From positions 354 through 43,958 of the forward strand of contig DCHI01000026.1 in the NCBI GenBank assembly GCA_002314795.1: DNA of 43,605 nucleotides, written 5' to 3'. Within the stretch, counting starts at the first letter, position 1. Each line of letters begins with the position of its first letter. A program made the position numbers and the translations under genes. The notes under the pieces were generated by a model. That model worked only from the letters and a program-made list of their open reading frames with translations, was not told the DNA's origin and searched no databases. The DNA is from Bacteroidales bacterium UBA1756. Its GTDB lineage: Bacteria > Bacteroidota > Bacteroidia > Bacteroidales > WCHB1-69. This document shows positions 7,882-14,594 of this stretch, in pieces.

Positions 7882-9056
7882 TTAGGTTGGGGAACATTTT
7901 CTGAAAGTCCGGCGTAACCAGCCATAGCGCAGAAAAACAGGTATTGAGCGCCGATGTCACCAGAACTGCTGGGGGCAAAAAGGAGGATTGCGTACAAGGG
8001 AATCATCACCCAAAATTCGTTTCGCCCGTGATTGACAGCTATTTTTCGCATCAAATATGCCAAAAGACAAAGGTAACCGACAAAAAACGGAAGGCCTGAA
8101 GTAATCAGAAACTCTAACAAATAGGAGTGCGTATTGACGATATGTCCAAAAAGATTGTAATTGTCAAAACTTGAAAAAAAGTTTTTTGGGCCATTCAGTC
8201 CGAACCCCAATCCGTAAGAATCGAACACTGAAACGAAGGAGTAAAGGTACAGATTTTGACGAATGGAAATCGAATGGTCGGCGAAAAAGGCCACAATGAC
8301 GAGGCCCGCCACGAAAGCGACCGCCGCGGATGTGATGAAAAAAACTTTGTGTCTTATGACGAACTTTCGTTGCAAAAACAGACAGAACAAAGCAACCGCA
8401 ACGAGTGCCGTCCGACAGCGAGTCAGGCACAAGCAACCCACGCAGAGTGCCACGAACAGAAAATCCATTCCCCGTTTTCTGTTTTCCAATAGATTCACCC
8501 GATAGGACATTATGAAACAGAAAGCAAGCGCTACAATAACTGCAAAATCATTCGTATTGTAAAAAAATCCGGTCGGGTAGTTCTTATTATCTGCCTCAAT
8601 AACAAACTTATTGTCAGTTAGATGCATATTAGACATCGGGAGATGCCAGCCCGTAGTCATTTCAATCGATGCCAAGACGAAAGAGACGAATAGAAAAAGG
8701 GCACACACGAGATAAAAAAAGCGGAGGGCGTCGCGTGGAGCCGAACAAAACAGCCACAAAGCAGCGACAACTAACAACAGGATAAACAAGAAATTAACGA
8801 CCAATGAGAGGGTAACGTCTCCTTCGCAAATAAGCGTAAGTAGCAATGTATAAATGATATAGGCGAAATAGAACAGCGTTACGGCATAGAAGTTCGACCC
8901 CAATTCCTTTCTTTTTGAAAAAAAAAGGACCGTGAATGTCAATAGAACTCCTAAACGTAGAAAAGTGAGTTGAGGCAACCACAGAAACGTATTCGTAAAT
9001 GCTCCGAGGCATAGAATCGCAAAAGCAATTTTCTGGTACAGACTCAACTCTTTCAT
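7860..9056 (-). CDS. wzy: O-antigen polymerase/ligase-like membrane protein (Wzy)
   Basis: The 398-residue protein is mostly hydrophobic with about 11-12 predicted membrane segments and one larger periplasmic stretch (around residues 245-305, including SIRQNLYLYSFVSVFDSYGLG). The segment NTHSYLLEFLITSGLPFFVG resembles the conserved HNxxLexlxexGlpG-type motif of the Wzy_C/WaaL family. It is predicted to polymerise repeat units or ligate glycan on the periplasmic side. Position between the Wzz-like gene and the flippase favours polymerase. Polymerase and ligase cannot be separated by sequence alone. The start overlaps the end of the upstream gene. Confidence 0.75.
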   Translation of the reverse strand: MKELSLYQKIAFAILCLGAFTNTFLWLPQLTFLRLGVLLTFTVLFFSKRKELGSNFYAVTLFYFAYIIYTLLLTLICEGDVTLSLVVNFLFILLLVVAALWLFCSAPRDALRFFYLVCALFLFVSFVLASIEMTTGWHLPMSNMHLTDNKFVIEADNKNYPTGFFYNTNDFAVIVALAFCFIMSYRVNLLENRKRGMDFLFVALCVGCLCLTRCRTALVAVALFCLFLQRKFVIRHKVFFITSAAVAFVAGLVIVAFFADHSISIRQNLYLYSFVSVFDSYGLGFGLNGPKNFFSSFDNYNLFGHIVNTHSYLLEFLITSGLPFFVGYLCLLAYLMRKIAVNHGRNEFWVMIPLYAILLFAPSSSGDIGAQYLFFCAMAGYAGLSENVPQPKCPSVCS

Positions 9057-9763
9057 TACGATTGGCGTGCATTTTTTTTCATACGGTTTCGAAGCTCATC
9101 AAACAGACACACTCCGAAGAATGAAAGGAAGACGGAAATCCAGAATACGAGTACACTGATTTTCAGTACGTTTGGCGGATATACGGGCTCGGCTGCACTC
9201 ATTGGCACAGAGAGAGTATCGAACAAGTAATAGGTAGAAGAATCTCCGTTGCAATAGTGGGCGGAATCTTGGATGAAATCATCACAATGGTGGTAATAAT
9301 CCCAGGGAATCATTTCACACAAATTGGAATCTCGTGTTAAATAAACATCTTGAAGGCATTTTCCGGCGAAATTCAATTGTTGCAGAAGCCGAGTCGCTAC
9401 CGAATCTGCCATTGCGGGACTTTCAGCACGCACCGCGATAGTAAGCGTGTGACGCGGCGTCTCATAAATGGTGATGCGACGGTCGTAATTGTTTAACGTG
9501 AGGGACGGGCAACCGCCTTCTTCAATCAGGAGCTGCCGAAACTGCCGGCTTTTGCAAATGCGACGAACGCTATAGCAGGGATTAAGTGGCAGCATATCCA
9601 CTTTTTTGTGCATCACGAGAGGATAAATCTCTGCCGTTGACTCATATAGAGGAGTTGATAACTTGCAAAAGGCGACGGCCACTAATACAGGGACGGCCAC
9701 CAAAGCGAGCAGAACCCACTTGTATTTTAAAAAAATCCTCCAAAAATATTGGTAATAGCGCAT
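9056..9763 (-). CDS. Wzz-like chain-length/polysaccharide co-polymerase protein
   Basis: The 235-residue protein has one membrane helix near the N-terminus (about 14-34, KYKWVLLALVAVPVLVAVAF), a periplasmic region of ~165 residues and a second helix near the C-terminus (about 203-222). That topology is typical of Wzz-type polysaccharide co-polymerases, which set chain length together with Wzy. The start of the periplasmic part (YESTAEIYPLV) matches the family's usual YxSxAxI context. It overlaps the polymerase gene and is 13 bases after the phosphoesterase gene. It is shorter than most Wzz proteins and lacks any kinase domain. The call rests on topology, a short motif and neighbours. Confidence 0.65.
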   Translation of the reverse strand: MRYYQYFWRIFLKYKWVLLALVAVPVLVAVAFCKLSTPLYESTAEIYPLVMHKKVDMLPLNPCYSVRRICKSRQFRQLLIEEGGCPSLTLNNYDRRITIYETPRHTLTIAVRAESPAMADSVATRLLQQLNFAGKCLQDVYLTRDSNLCEMIPWDYYHHCDDFIQDSAHYCNGDSSTYYLFDTLSVPMSAAEPVYPPNVLKISVLVFWISVFLSFFGVCLFDELRNRMKKNARQS

Positions 9764-9776
9764 AGGCGGGAAGACG

Positions 9777-10607
9777 TTAACGTTTTGAGAGTGTCAGGCG
9801 TCCCACCGTGCGGCCTTGGTTCAGATTGGAGACCACGTGAACACGTCCAATGAGTGTGTCGTGTTCGTCGTGACTGTGGCCGCCAATGATGAGGTCGATG
9901 TCCTGCACCTTGCGGGCGAGCAGCGTATCGCACATTGGACGGTCGGGCGTTGTATCATCCGGGCCAAAGCCTAAATGCGAGAGGCAAACGATTTTGTCAC
10001 AGCCCTGTTTTTTCAGTGTGGAAACAACTTTCTGCGCTGACTCCACCGCGTCCAAGTACTGGATGGTATCCATCAGATTCTTGCTGCCGGCCAAGCCATC
10101 CAACTGGATGACGACACCGAACACGCCGACTTTCATTCCGTCGCGTTTGATGACGACGTACGGTTTCACCTGACGGGCCAACTGCGGATTCTTGAAAACG
10201 TAGTTGCAGCACACGACCGGAAAATCAGCCGTTTTCAATCGGTCGGCGAGGTTTTGTGCGCCGGCATCAAATTCGTGATTTCCCAACGTGGCCGCATCGT
10301 ACCCCATTTTATTCATAAACTGGATTTCCGGATAACCCTGGAACAAGTTGTAATAAGGTGTTCCTTGCGAAAAATCACCGGCGTCGAAAAGGAAAACCGT
10401 CGGATTTTCCTCACGCACTTGCTGAACGTATTCCATTCGGCGAAGGATCCCGCCTCGGAACGTTCCGTTCTTCTCCTTGTATGGTTCCAACTGGCTATGC
10501 GTGTCGTTGGTATGCAAAATGACGACGGTGTCCGGCAACGACTTTTGGCAACCGATAAACAGCACCATCGCCAAAAGGGACAAAATAAGAATATGGGGGT
10601 TCTTCAT
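9777..10607 (-). CDS. Lipoprotein metallophosphoesterase, 5'-nucleotidase N-terminal domain only
   Basis: The 276-residue protein starts with a lipoprotein signal (LLAMVLFIGC, lipid-bearing Cys about residue 20), so it is exported and lipid-anchored. The calcineurin-like core has all metal motifs in order: ILHTNDTHSQL, FDAGDFSQGTP, TLGNHEFDAG, CLSHLGFG and IIGGHSHDEH. This is the catalytic half of UshA-type 5'-nucleotidases. The C-terminal substrate-binding domain is absent and no adjacent gene encodes it, although Bacteroidota often place it in a neighbouring gene. The start at 10607 is chosen for the lipoprotein signal. A longer reading frame would run 204 bases further into the synthetase gene. 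It begins 20 bases after the glycyl-tRNA synthetase stop. Substrate is unknown. Confidence 0.85.
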   Translation of the reverse strand: MKNPHILILSLLAMVLFIGCQKSLPDTVVILHTNDTHSQLEPYKEKNGTFRGGILRRMEYVQQVREENPTVFLFDAGDFSQGTPYYNLFQGYPEIQFMNKMGYDAATLGNHEFDAGAQNLADRLKTADFPVVCCNYVFKNPQLARQVKPYVVIKRDGMKVGVFGVVIQLDGLAGSKNLMDTIQYLDAVESAQKVVSTLKKQGCDKIVCLSHLGFGPDDTTPDRPMCDTLLARKVQDIDLIIGGHSHDEHDTLIGRVHVVSNLNQGRTVGRLTLSKR

Positions 10608-10626
10608 TTTTTTAAAGATTGGTGAA

Positions 10627-12138
10627 TTACAATTTTGAAGCAATCGTGCCCACAAGTTCGTCGATGGAAACGCGGTATTGAGCCATCGTATCGCGTTCGC
10701 GGATGGTGACGGTATTGTCTTCAAGTGTCTGGTTATCAACCGTAACGCAGAAAGGAGTACCGATGGCATCCTGACGACGGTAGCGGCGGCCGATGGCGTC
10801 TTTTTCATCATACTGGCAATAGAAACGGCGTTTCAGAACGTCCATAATTTCGCGGGCCTTTTCGGGCATTCCGTCTTTTTTCACCAAAGGAAGAACGGCC
10901 ACCTTGACGGGAGCGAGCATAGCGGGCAAGCGAAGGACGACGCGCGTAGAACCGTCCTCCAACTGCTCTTCGCAGTAGGCGTTGCTGAAAACGGCGAGGA
11001 ACATACGGTCCACACCGATGGAAGTTTCAACGACGTACGGAACGTAACTTTCGTTGGTTTCGGGATCGAAGTAGCGCAATTTCTTGCCGGAGAATTCCTC
11101 GTGGCGGCTGAGGTCGTAATTGGTGCGGGAGTGGATACCTTCCAATTCCTTGAAACCGAAGGGGAATTTGAACTCGATGTCCGTAGCGGCATTGGCGTAA
11201 TGGGCCAATTTTTCGTGATCGTGGAAACGATAGTTGTCGGCGGGAATGCCGAGTGACTTGTGCCATTCAATACGTTCTTTCTTCCAATACTCGAACCATT
11301 TGAGTTCTTCACCCGGGCGGACGAAGAACTGCATTTCCATCTGTTCAAATTCGCGCATACGGAAGATGAACTGGCGGGCCACGATTTCATTACGGAAGGC
11401 CTTGCCAATCTGAGCGATACCGAAAGGAAGTTTCATACGGCCCGTTTTCTGCACATTGAGGAAGTTGACGAAAATGCCCTGAGCGGTTTCGGGACGGAGG
11501 TAGATGGTGTCGGCGCCTTCGGCTACGGAACCCATCTGGGTTGAGAACATCAGGTTGAACTGACGGACGTCGGTCCAGTTGCGTGTGCCGGAGATGGGGC
11601 AAGCGATTTCGAGGTCGAGGATGAGTTGCTTCAAGCCCGCGAGGTCGTTGTTCTGCATCAGTTCGGCATATTTTGCGGTGATTTCATCAATTTTCTTCTG
11701 ATGTTCGACCACGCGCGGGTTAGTTTGACGGAAGAGCGTTTCATCAAAATTCTCAAAACGTTTTTTCGCCTTTTCAACTTCCTTATTGATCTTGTCTTCA
11801 ATCTTTTGGATATGGTCTTCAATCAAGACATCGGCACGATAACGTTTTTTAGAATCCTTGTTATCGATGAGCGGGTCGTTGAATGCGTCCACGTGACCGG
11901 AAGCCTTCCAGATGGTGGGGTGCATAAAGATGGCGCTATCGATGCCCACGATATTTTCGTGATACTGCACCATTGCCCGCCACCAGTACTGTTTGATGTT
12001 GTTCTTCAATTCAACACCGTACTGACCGTAATCGTAAACGGCGCTCAAACCGTCATAGATTTCGCTGGAGGGAAAAATGAAACCGTATTCTTTTGCGTGT
12101 GAGATAATTGACTTAAAAAGATCTTCGTTATTTGCCAT
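10627..12138 (-). CDS. glyQS: Glycyl-tRNA synthetase, single-chain (archaeal/eukaryotic type)
   Basis: Charges tRNA-Gly in the cytoplasm. The 503-residue protein is the homodimeric form, not the bacterial alpha2beta2 form. The N-terminus has GFIFPSSEIYDGLSAVYDYG, the catalytic core has RPETAQGIFVNFLNVQKTG, GIAQIGKAFRNEI and FIFRMREFEQMEMQFF, motif 3 is in SIGVDRMFLAVF, and an anticodon-binding domain follows (LAPVKVAVLPLVKK to the end). The start MANNEDLFKSII is 36 bases downstream of a -7 promoter box, so this gene probably leads the operon that continues into the phosphoesterase and polysaccharide genes. A tRNA-Gly(TCC) gene lies at the other end of the window, not linked to it. Confidence 0.97.
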   Translation of the reverse strand: MANNEDLFKSIISHAKEYGFIFPSSEIYDGLSAVYDYGQYGVELKNNIKQYWWRAMVQYHENIVGIDSAIFMHPTIWKASGHVDAFNDPLIDNKDSKKRYRADVLIEDHIQKIEDKINKEVEKAKKRFENFDETLFRQTNPRVVEHQKKIDEITAKYAELMQNNDLAGLKQLILDLEIACPISGTRNWTDVRQFNLMFSTQMGSVAEGADTIYLRPETAQGIFVNFLNVQKTGRMKLPFGIAQIGKAFRNEIVARQFIFRMREFEQMEMQFFVRPGEELKWFEYWKKERIEWHKSLGIPADNYRFHDHEKLAHYANAATDIEFKFPFGFKELEGIHSRTNYDLSRHEEFSGKKLRYFDPETNESYVPYVVETSIGVDRMFLAVFSNAYCEEQLEDGSTRVVLRLPAMLAPVKVAVLPLVKKDGMPEKAREIMDVLKRRFYCQYDEKDAIGRRYRRQDAIGTPFCVTVDNQTLEDNTVTIRERDTMAQYRVSIDELVGTIASKL

Positions 12139-12174
12139 AATTTTATTTTTCTAAATTGTTTTACAAAACGGCGG

Positions 12175-12182
12175 CAAAGATA
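12175..12182 (-). promoter_or_regulatory. Bacteroidota -7 box upstream of glyQS
   Basis: On the minus strand TATCTTTG fits TAnnTTTG and is 36 bases before the glyQS ATG, followed by the usual GC-rich initiation region. No convincing -33 TTTG was seen at standard spacing. Confidence 0.6.
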
Positions 12183-12227
12183 CAACTTTTCAATGGGAAA
12201 ATGGGGGGGCAATATGAACATAAACAA

Positions 12228-12245
12228 GACGTTTCATAAAACGTC
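12228..12245. repeat. Palindromic repeat, GACGTTT family
   Basis: GACGTTT-CATA-AAACGTC is a perfect 7-bp inverted repeat. Seventeen of its 18 bases match the centre of the longer palindrome at 29884-29927, so both look like members of one dispersed intergenic repeat family. Confidence 0.6.
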
Positions 12246-12286
12246 ACCAAATATCACCACATTCCAACCTGAAACCCCAAAAACAA

Positions 12287-12315
12287 GTAGCGACGTCATA
12301 ATATGGCGTCGCTAC
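12287..12315. repeat. Palindrome GTAGCGACG...CGTCGCTAC
   Basis: Perfect 9-bp arms (12287-12295 and 12307-12315) around an 11-base centre. A related half-element lies just right of it (about 12330-12353). On the minus strand the dipeptidase's TAG stop is formed inside that half-element's GTAGCGACG. It could serve as a terminator stem, but no U-tract follows on the minus strand. Confidence 0.6.
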
Positions 12316-12348
12316 AATAGAGACAAATGACGTCACAATCTCACGTCG

Positions 12349-13719
12349 CTACTTCATTAATTCTGCAAAATATTTGTAGAAATAGGGAATGGTTTCAATT
12401 CCTTTGAAGAAATGTTCCAGCTTGTAATTTTCATTGGGGGAGTGGATGGCATCTTCGCCGAGACCAAAACCCATAAGGATGGATTTGGTGCCGAGGATAC
12501 GTTCAAAACCGGAAATAATCGGAATACTTCCACCGCTGCGCGTAGGGATGGGACGTTTGCCGAAAGTCGTTTCGTATGCCTTTTCAGCTGCTTTGTACGC
12601 TGGCATATCGATGGGAGAAACGTACGCCTCTCCGCCGTGACTCGGAGTTACTTTCACCGTTACACCTGCGGGAGCGATGCTTTCAAAATGCTTTTGGAAC
12701 AGCTCCGTAATCTTGTGGGAATCCTGGTTGGGAACCAAACGCATAGAAACTTTGGCGCTGGCCTTGGACGGGAGAACCGTCTTGGAACCTTCGCCGGTGT
12801 AGCCGCCCCAAATGCCGCACAAGTCCAACGTAGGACGAATGCCGGTACGTTCAATGGTGGAATAGCCCTCTTCTCCGTGTACCTCTTTGATATCCAATGC
12901 TTTCTTGTATTCTTCCAAATTGAAAGGCGCCTTGGCCATCAATGCACGTTCTTCGTCAGAAAGCACCAAAACATCATCATAAAAATGAGGAATGGTGATT
13001 TCGTTCTTTTCATTCTGCAAGGAAGCAATCATCTGGCAAAGAATATTGATGGGGTTGGCGACTGCGCCTCCGAAAATGCCGGAGTGGAGGTCCTTGTTCG
13101 GGCCGGTCACTTCGACTTCCAGATAGCTCAAACCGCGCAAGCCGGTTGTAATGGACGGAGTGTCGGTGGCAATCATACCGGTGTCGGAAACCAAAATGAT
13201 GTCGGCTTTCAGCATCTCCTTGTTTTTTTCGCAAAAACCGTACAAACTGCCGCTGCCGATTTCTTCTTCCCCTTCCAACATAAACTTCACGTTGCATTTC
13301 AGCTGACCGCTTTTCAGCATATACTCGAAAGCTTTCGCGTGCATAAAGGACTGACCTTTGTCGTCATCGGCACCGCGGGCCCAGATGCGACCGTCGCGGA
13401 CAACCGGTTCAAAAGGTTGGGTGTTCCACAATTCAATCGGGTCAACGGGCATCACGTCGTAATGGCCATAAACCAAGACGGTCGGATAATCGGGTGAAAG
13501 GATTTTTTCTCCATAAACCACAGGATTTCCTTCGGTGGGCATCACCTCGCAGCGGTCGGCGCCGGCTGCTAAAATCAATTCCTTCCAGCGTTCGGCGCAG
13601 CGTATCATATCGGGTTTGTGTTCTTCCTGCGAACTAATCGAAGGAATGCGGATCAAACTGAAAAGTTCTTCCAAAAAGCGCTCTTTATTGGCTTCGATGT
13701 AATTTTTTAAATCTTCCAT
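12349..13719 (-). CDS. M20-family metallodipeptidase
   Basis: Predicted cytoplasmic zinc dipeptidase of the carnosinase/PepV-like branch of M20, cleaving short peptides. The 456 residues show the family's metal and catalytic motifs: YGHYDVMPVDP (His ligand and catalytic Asp), WARGADDDKGQ (bridging Asp), LEGEEEIGS (catalytic Glu pair) and HSPNENYKLEHF (C-terminal His ligand). A lid/dimerisation domain sits at about residues 210-330. No signal peptide. It follows the three small DUF3791/DUF3990-type genes with a 17-base gap, so it may share their transcript. The palindromic repeats supply its stop codon and 3' region. Confidence 0.92.
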   Translation of the reverse strand: MEDLKNYIEANKERFLEELFSLIRIPSISSQEEHKPDMIRCAERWKELILAAGADRCEVMPTEGNPVVYGEKILSPDYPTVLVYGHYDVMPVDPIELWNTQPFEPVVRDGRIWARGADDDKGQSFMHAKAFEYMLKSGQLKCNVKFMLEGEEEIGSGSLYGFCEKNKEMLKADIILVSDTGMIATDTPSITTGLRGLSYLEVEVTGPNKDLHSGIFGGAVANPINILCQMIASLQNEKNEITIPHFYDDVLVLSDEERALMAKAPFNLEEYKKALDIKEVHGEEGYSTIERTGIRPTLDLCGIWGGYTGEGSKTVLPSKASAKVSMRLVPNQDSHKITELFQKHFESIAPAGVTVKVTPSHGGEAYVSPIDMPAYKAAEKAYETTFGKRPIPTRSGGSIPIISGFERILGTKSILMGFGLGEDAIHSPNENYKLEHFFKGIETIPYFYKYFAELMK

Positions 13720-13736
13720 ATTATTTTGATTTGTAA

Positions 13737-13982
13737 TTATTTAACTGTCTTTTTATTGTCAGAAGCAATCTTTTTATTTTGAAGCACTTCCAATCTTAAT
13801 TCATCCACTAAATATAAATCGCTACGACAATGCAAATCAGCGACTTTGTCTTCTAAAAGTTGATGCGTAGTTGAATGATAGAACAATCTCATTGCTTCGT
13901 AATAGGATGTTCCAAATTGTTCAGCATACGCTTTAATAATCCGGGCGTATTTCATTTGTCTTAATACCGCAATACCATCCAT
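13737..13982 (-). CDS. Small protein of DUF3791/DUF3990 module, unassigned
   Basis: 81 residues with the core YARIIKAYAEQFGTSYYEAM followed by LFYHSTTHQLLEDKVADLHC. It is predicted mostly helical. I recognise this kind of protein as a common companion of DUF3990 and DUF3791 genes in gut Bacteroidota and Firmicutes, but I cannot assign a function. The lysine-rich tail (NKKIASDNKKTVK) looks like a late addition or disordered end. It starts one base after the DUF3990-like stop (TGATATG), which argues for co-expression of all three small genes. By analogy with small gene pairs it could be an antitoxin-like partner. That is inference only. Confidence 0.65.
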   Translation of the reverse strand: MDGIAVLRQMKYARIIKAYAEQFGTSYYEAMRLFYHSTTHQLLEDKVADLHCRSDLYLVDELRLEVLQNKKIASDNKKTVK

Positions 13983-13983
13983 A

Positions 13984-14289
13984 TCATTGAATATCAGATT
14001 TAATAAAAGTAAGACTTTGATTCAATAGCAATTGATTTATGAAACAAATTTGTTGATTAGGTTGTTCGTATTTCAATTTTTCCAGTGCTATCTCCTTGCT
14101 CATATATCCTGCGAAATAAGCATCGATAGTAGCAAAAATCTTATCATTTGCTACACCTCCCATAATGACATCATATTGCTTGTATATATCATTCCCTTTT
14201 CTGCATTCCGCAACAAAATCCAACTTCTCTCTTGAGAATTGAATATCAGGATGTTCGATAATGCAATAGGAACCGTGATAAACAATCAT
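13984..14289 (-). CDS. DUF3990-like protein, internally deleted
   Basis: 101 residues. The N-terminus MIVYHGSYCIIEHPDIQFSR and the C-terminal half (DVIMGGVANDKIFATIDAYF, ALEKLKYEQPNQQICF) match both ends of DUF3990 proteins, which from memory are about 150-170 residues. The middle, which normally carries a DFGKGFY-type segment and a WLDF-type helix, is missing. The two ends are joined in frame at LDFVAECR (about residues 23-30). DUF3990 has been thought related to ADP-ribosyltransferase folds, where the N-terminal His and the missing segment would matter for NAD binding, so this copy is probably inactive. It overlaps the upstream DUF3791 gene by four bases. Confidence 0.7.
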   Translation of the reverse strand: MIVYHGSYCIIEHPDIQFSREKLDFVAECRKGNDIYKQYDVIMGGVANDKIFATIDAYFAGYMSKEIALEKLKYEQPNQQICFINQLLLNQSLTFIKSDIQ

Positions 14290-14525
14290 AATACGATTCC
14301 TTTCGTTTTCATAAAGTCTATGATGTCATCAACAATATACTCCTGACTTTGCGTATGTAAAATATCATATAGGTCGAAAATATAATCTTTGAAAATGTTA
14401 TTATTCTCTAACATATCAAACATTTTCTCCTCGCGTATGCACAATCGTTCGGCCAAAGCTCCCGTACAAAAAACAGCAAATCGCATTTGGTCTGCTGAGA
14501 TATCGAAATACGGCTTTTCAATCAT
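14286..14525 (-). CDS. DUF3791 protein
   Basis: 79 residues. The stretch FAVFCTGALAERLCIREEKM followed by FDLYDILHTQSQEYIVDDII is the conserved DUF3791 core: helical, with a YDILHTQ motif and a closing DDI...F helix. Function is unknown. Members typically lie beside DUF3990 genes, as here, which suggests a two- or three-component module. It is the first gene of the small operon. Its -7 box lies 20 bases upstream, and its 3' end overlaps the DUF3990-like gene by the ATGA type of junction. Confidence 0.75.
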   Translation of the reverse strand: MIEKPYFDISADQMRFAVFCTGALAERLCIREEKMFDMLENNNIFKDYIFDLYDILHTQSQEYIVDDIIDFMKTKGIVL

Positions 14526-14544
14526 AAAATAAATTTTTGATTCG

Positions 14545-14552
14545 CAAAGGTA
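14545..14552 (-). promoter_or_regulatory. -7 box of the DUF3791/DUF3990 operon
   Basis: TACCTTTG on the minus strand, 20 bases upstream of the DUF3791 ATG, matches TAnnTTTG and is followed by a short leader. Confidence 0.6.
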
Positions 14553-14594
14553 CAGTAAAATATGTTAATGGAGGCCATTTCTTAAACAAAATGC

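Noticed and set aside
9777..10811. Longer N-terminal version of the phosphoesterase (starting at 10811)
   Set aside because: The extra 68 residues overlap glyQS in another frame and would bury the lipoprotein signal that starts at 10607.
12412..13497. Open frame opposite the M20 dipeptidase
   Set aside because: Sense strand carries all metal-binding motifs; the antisense product looks like reversed codon noise.
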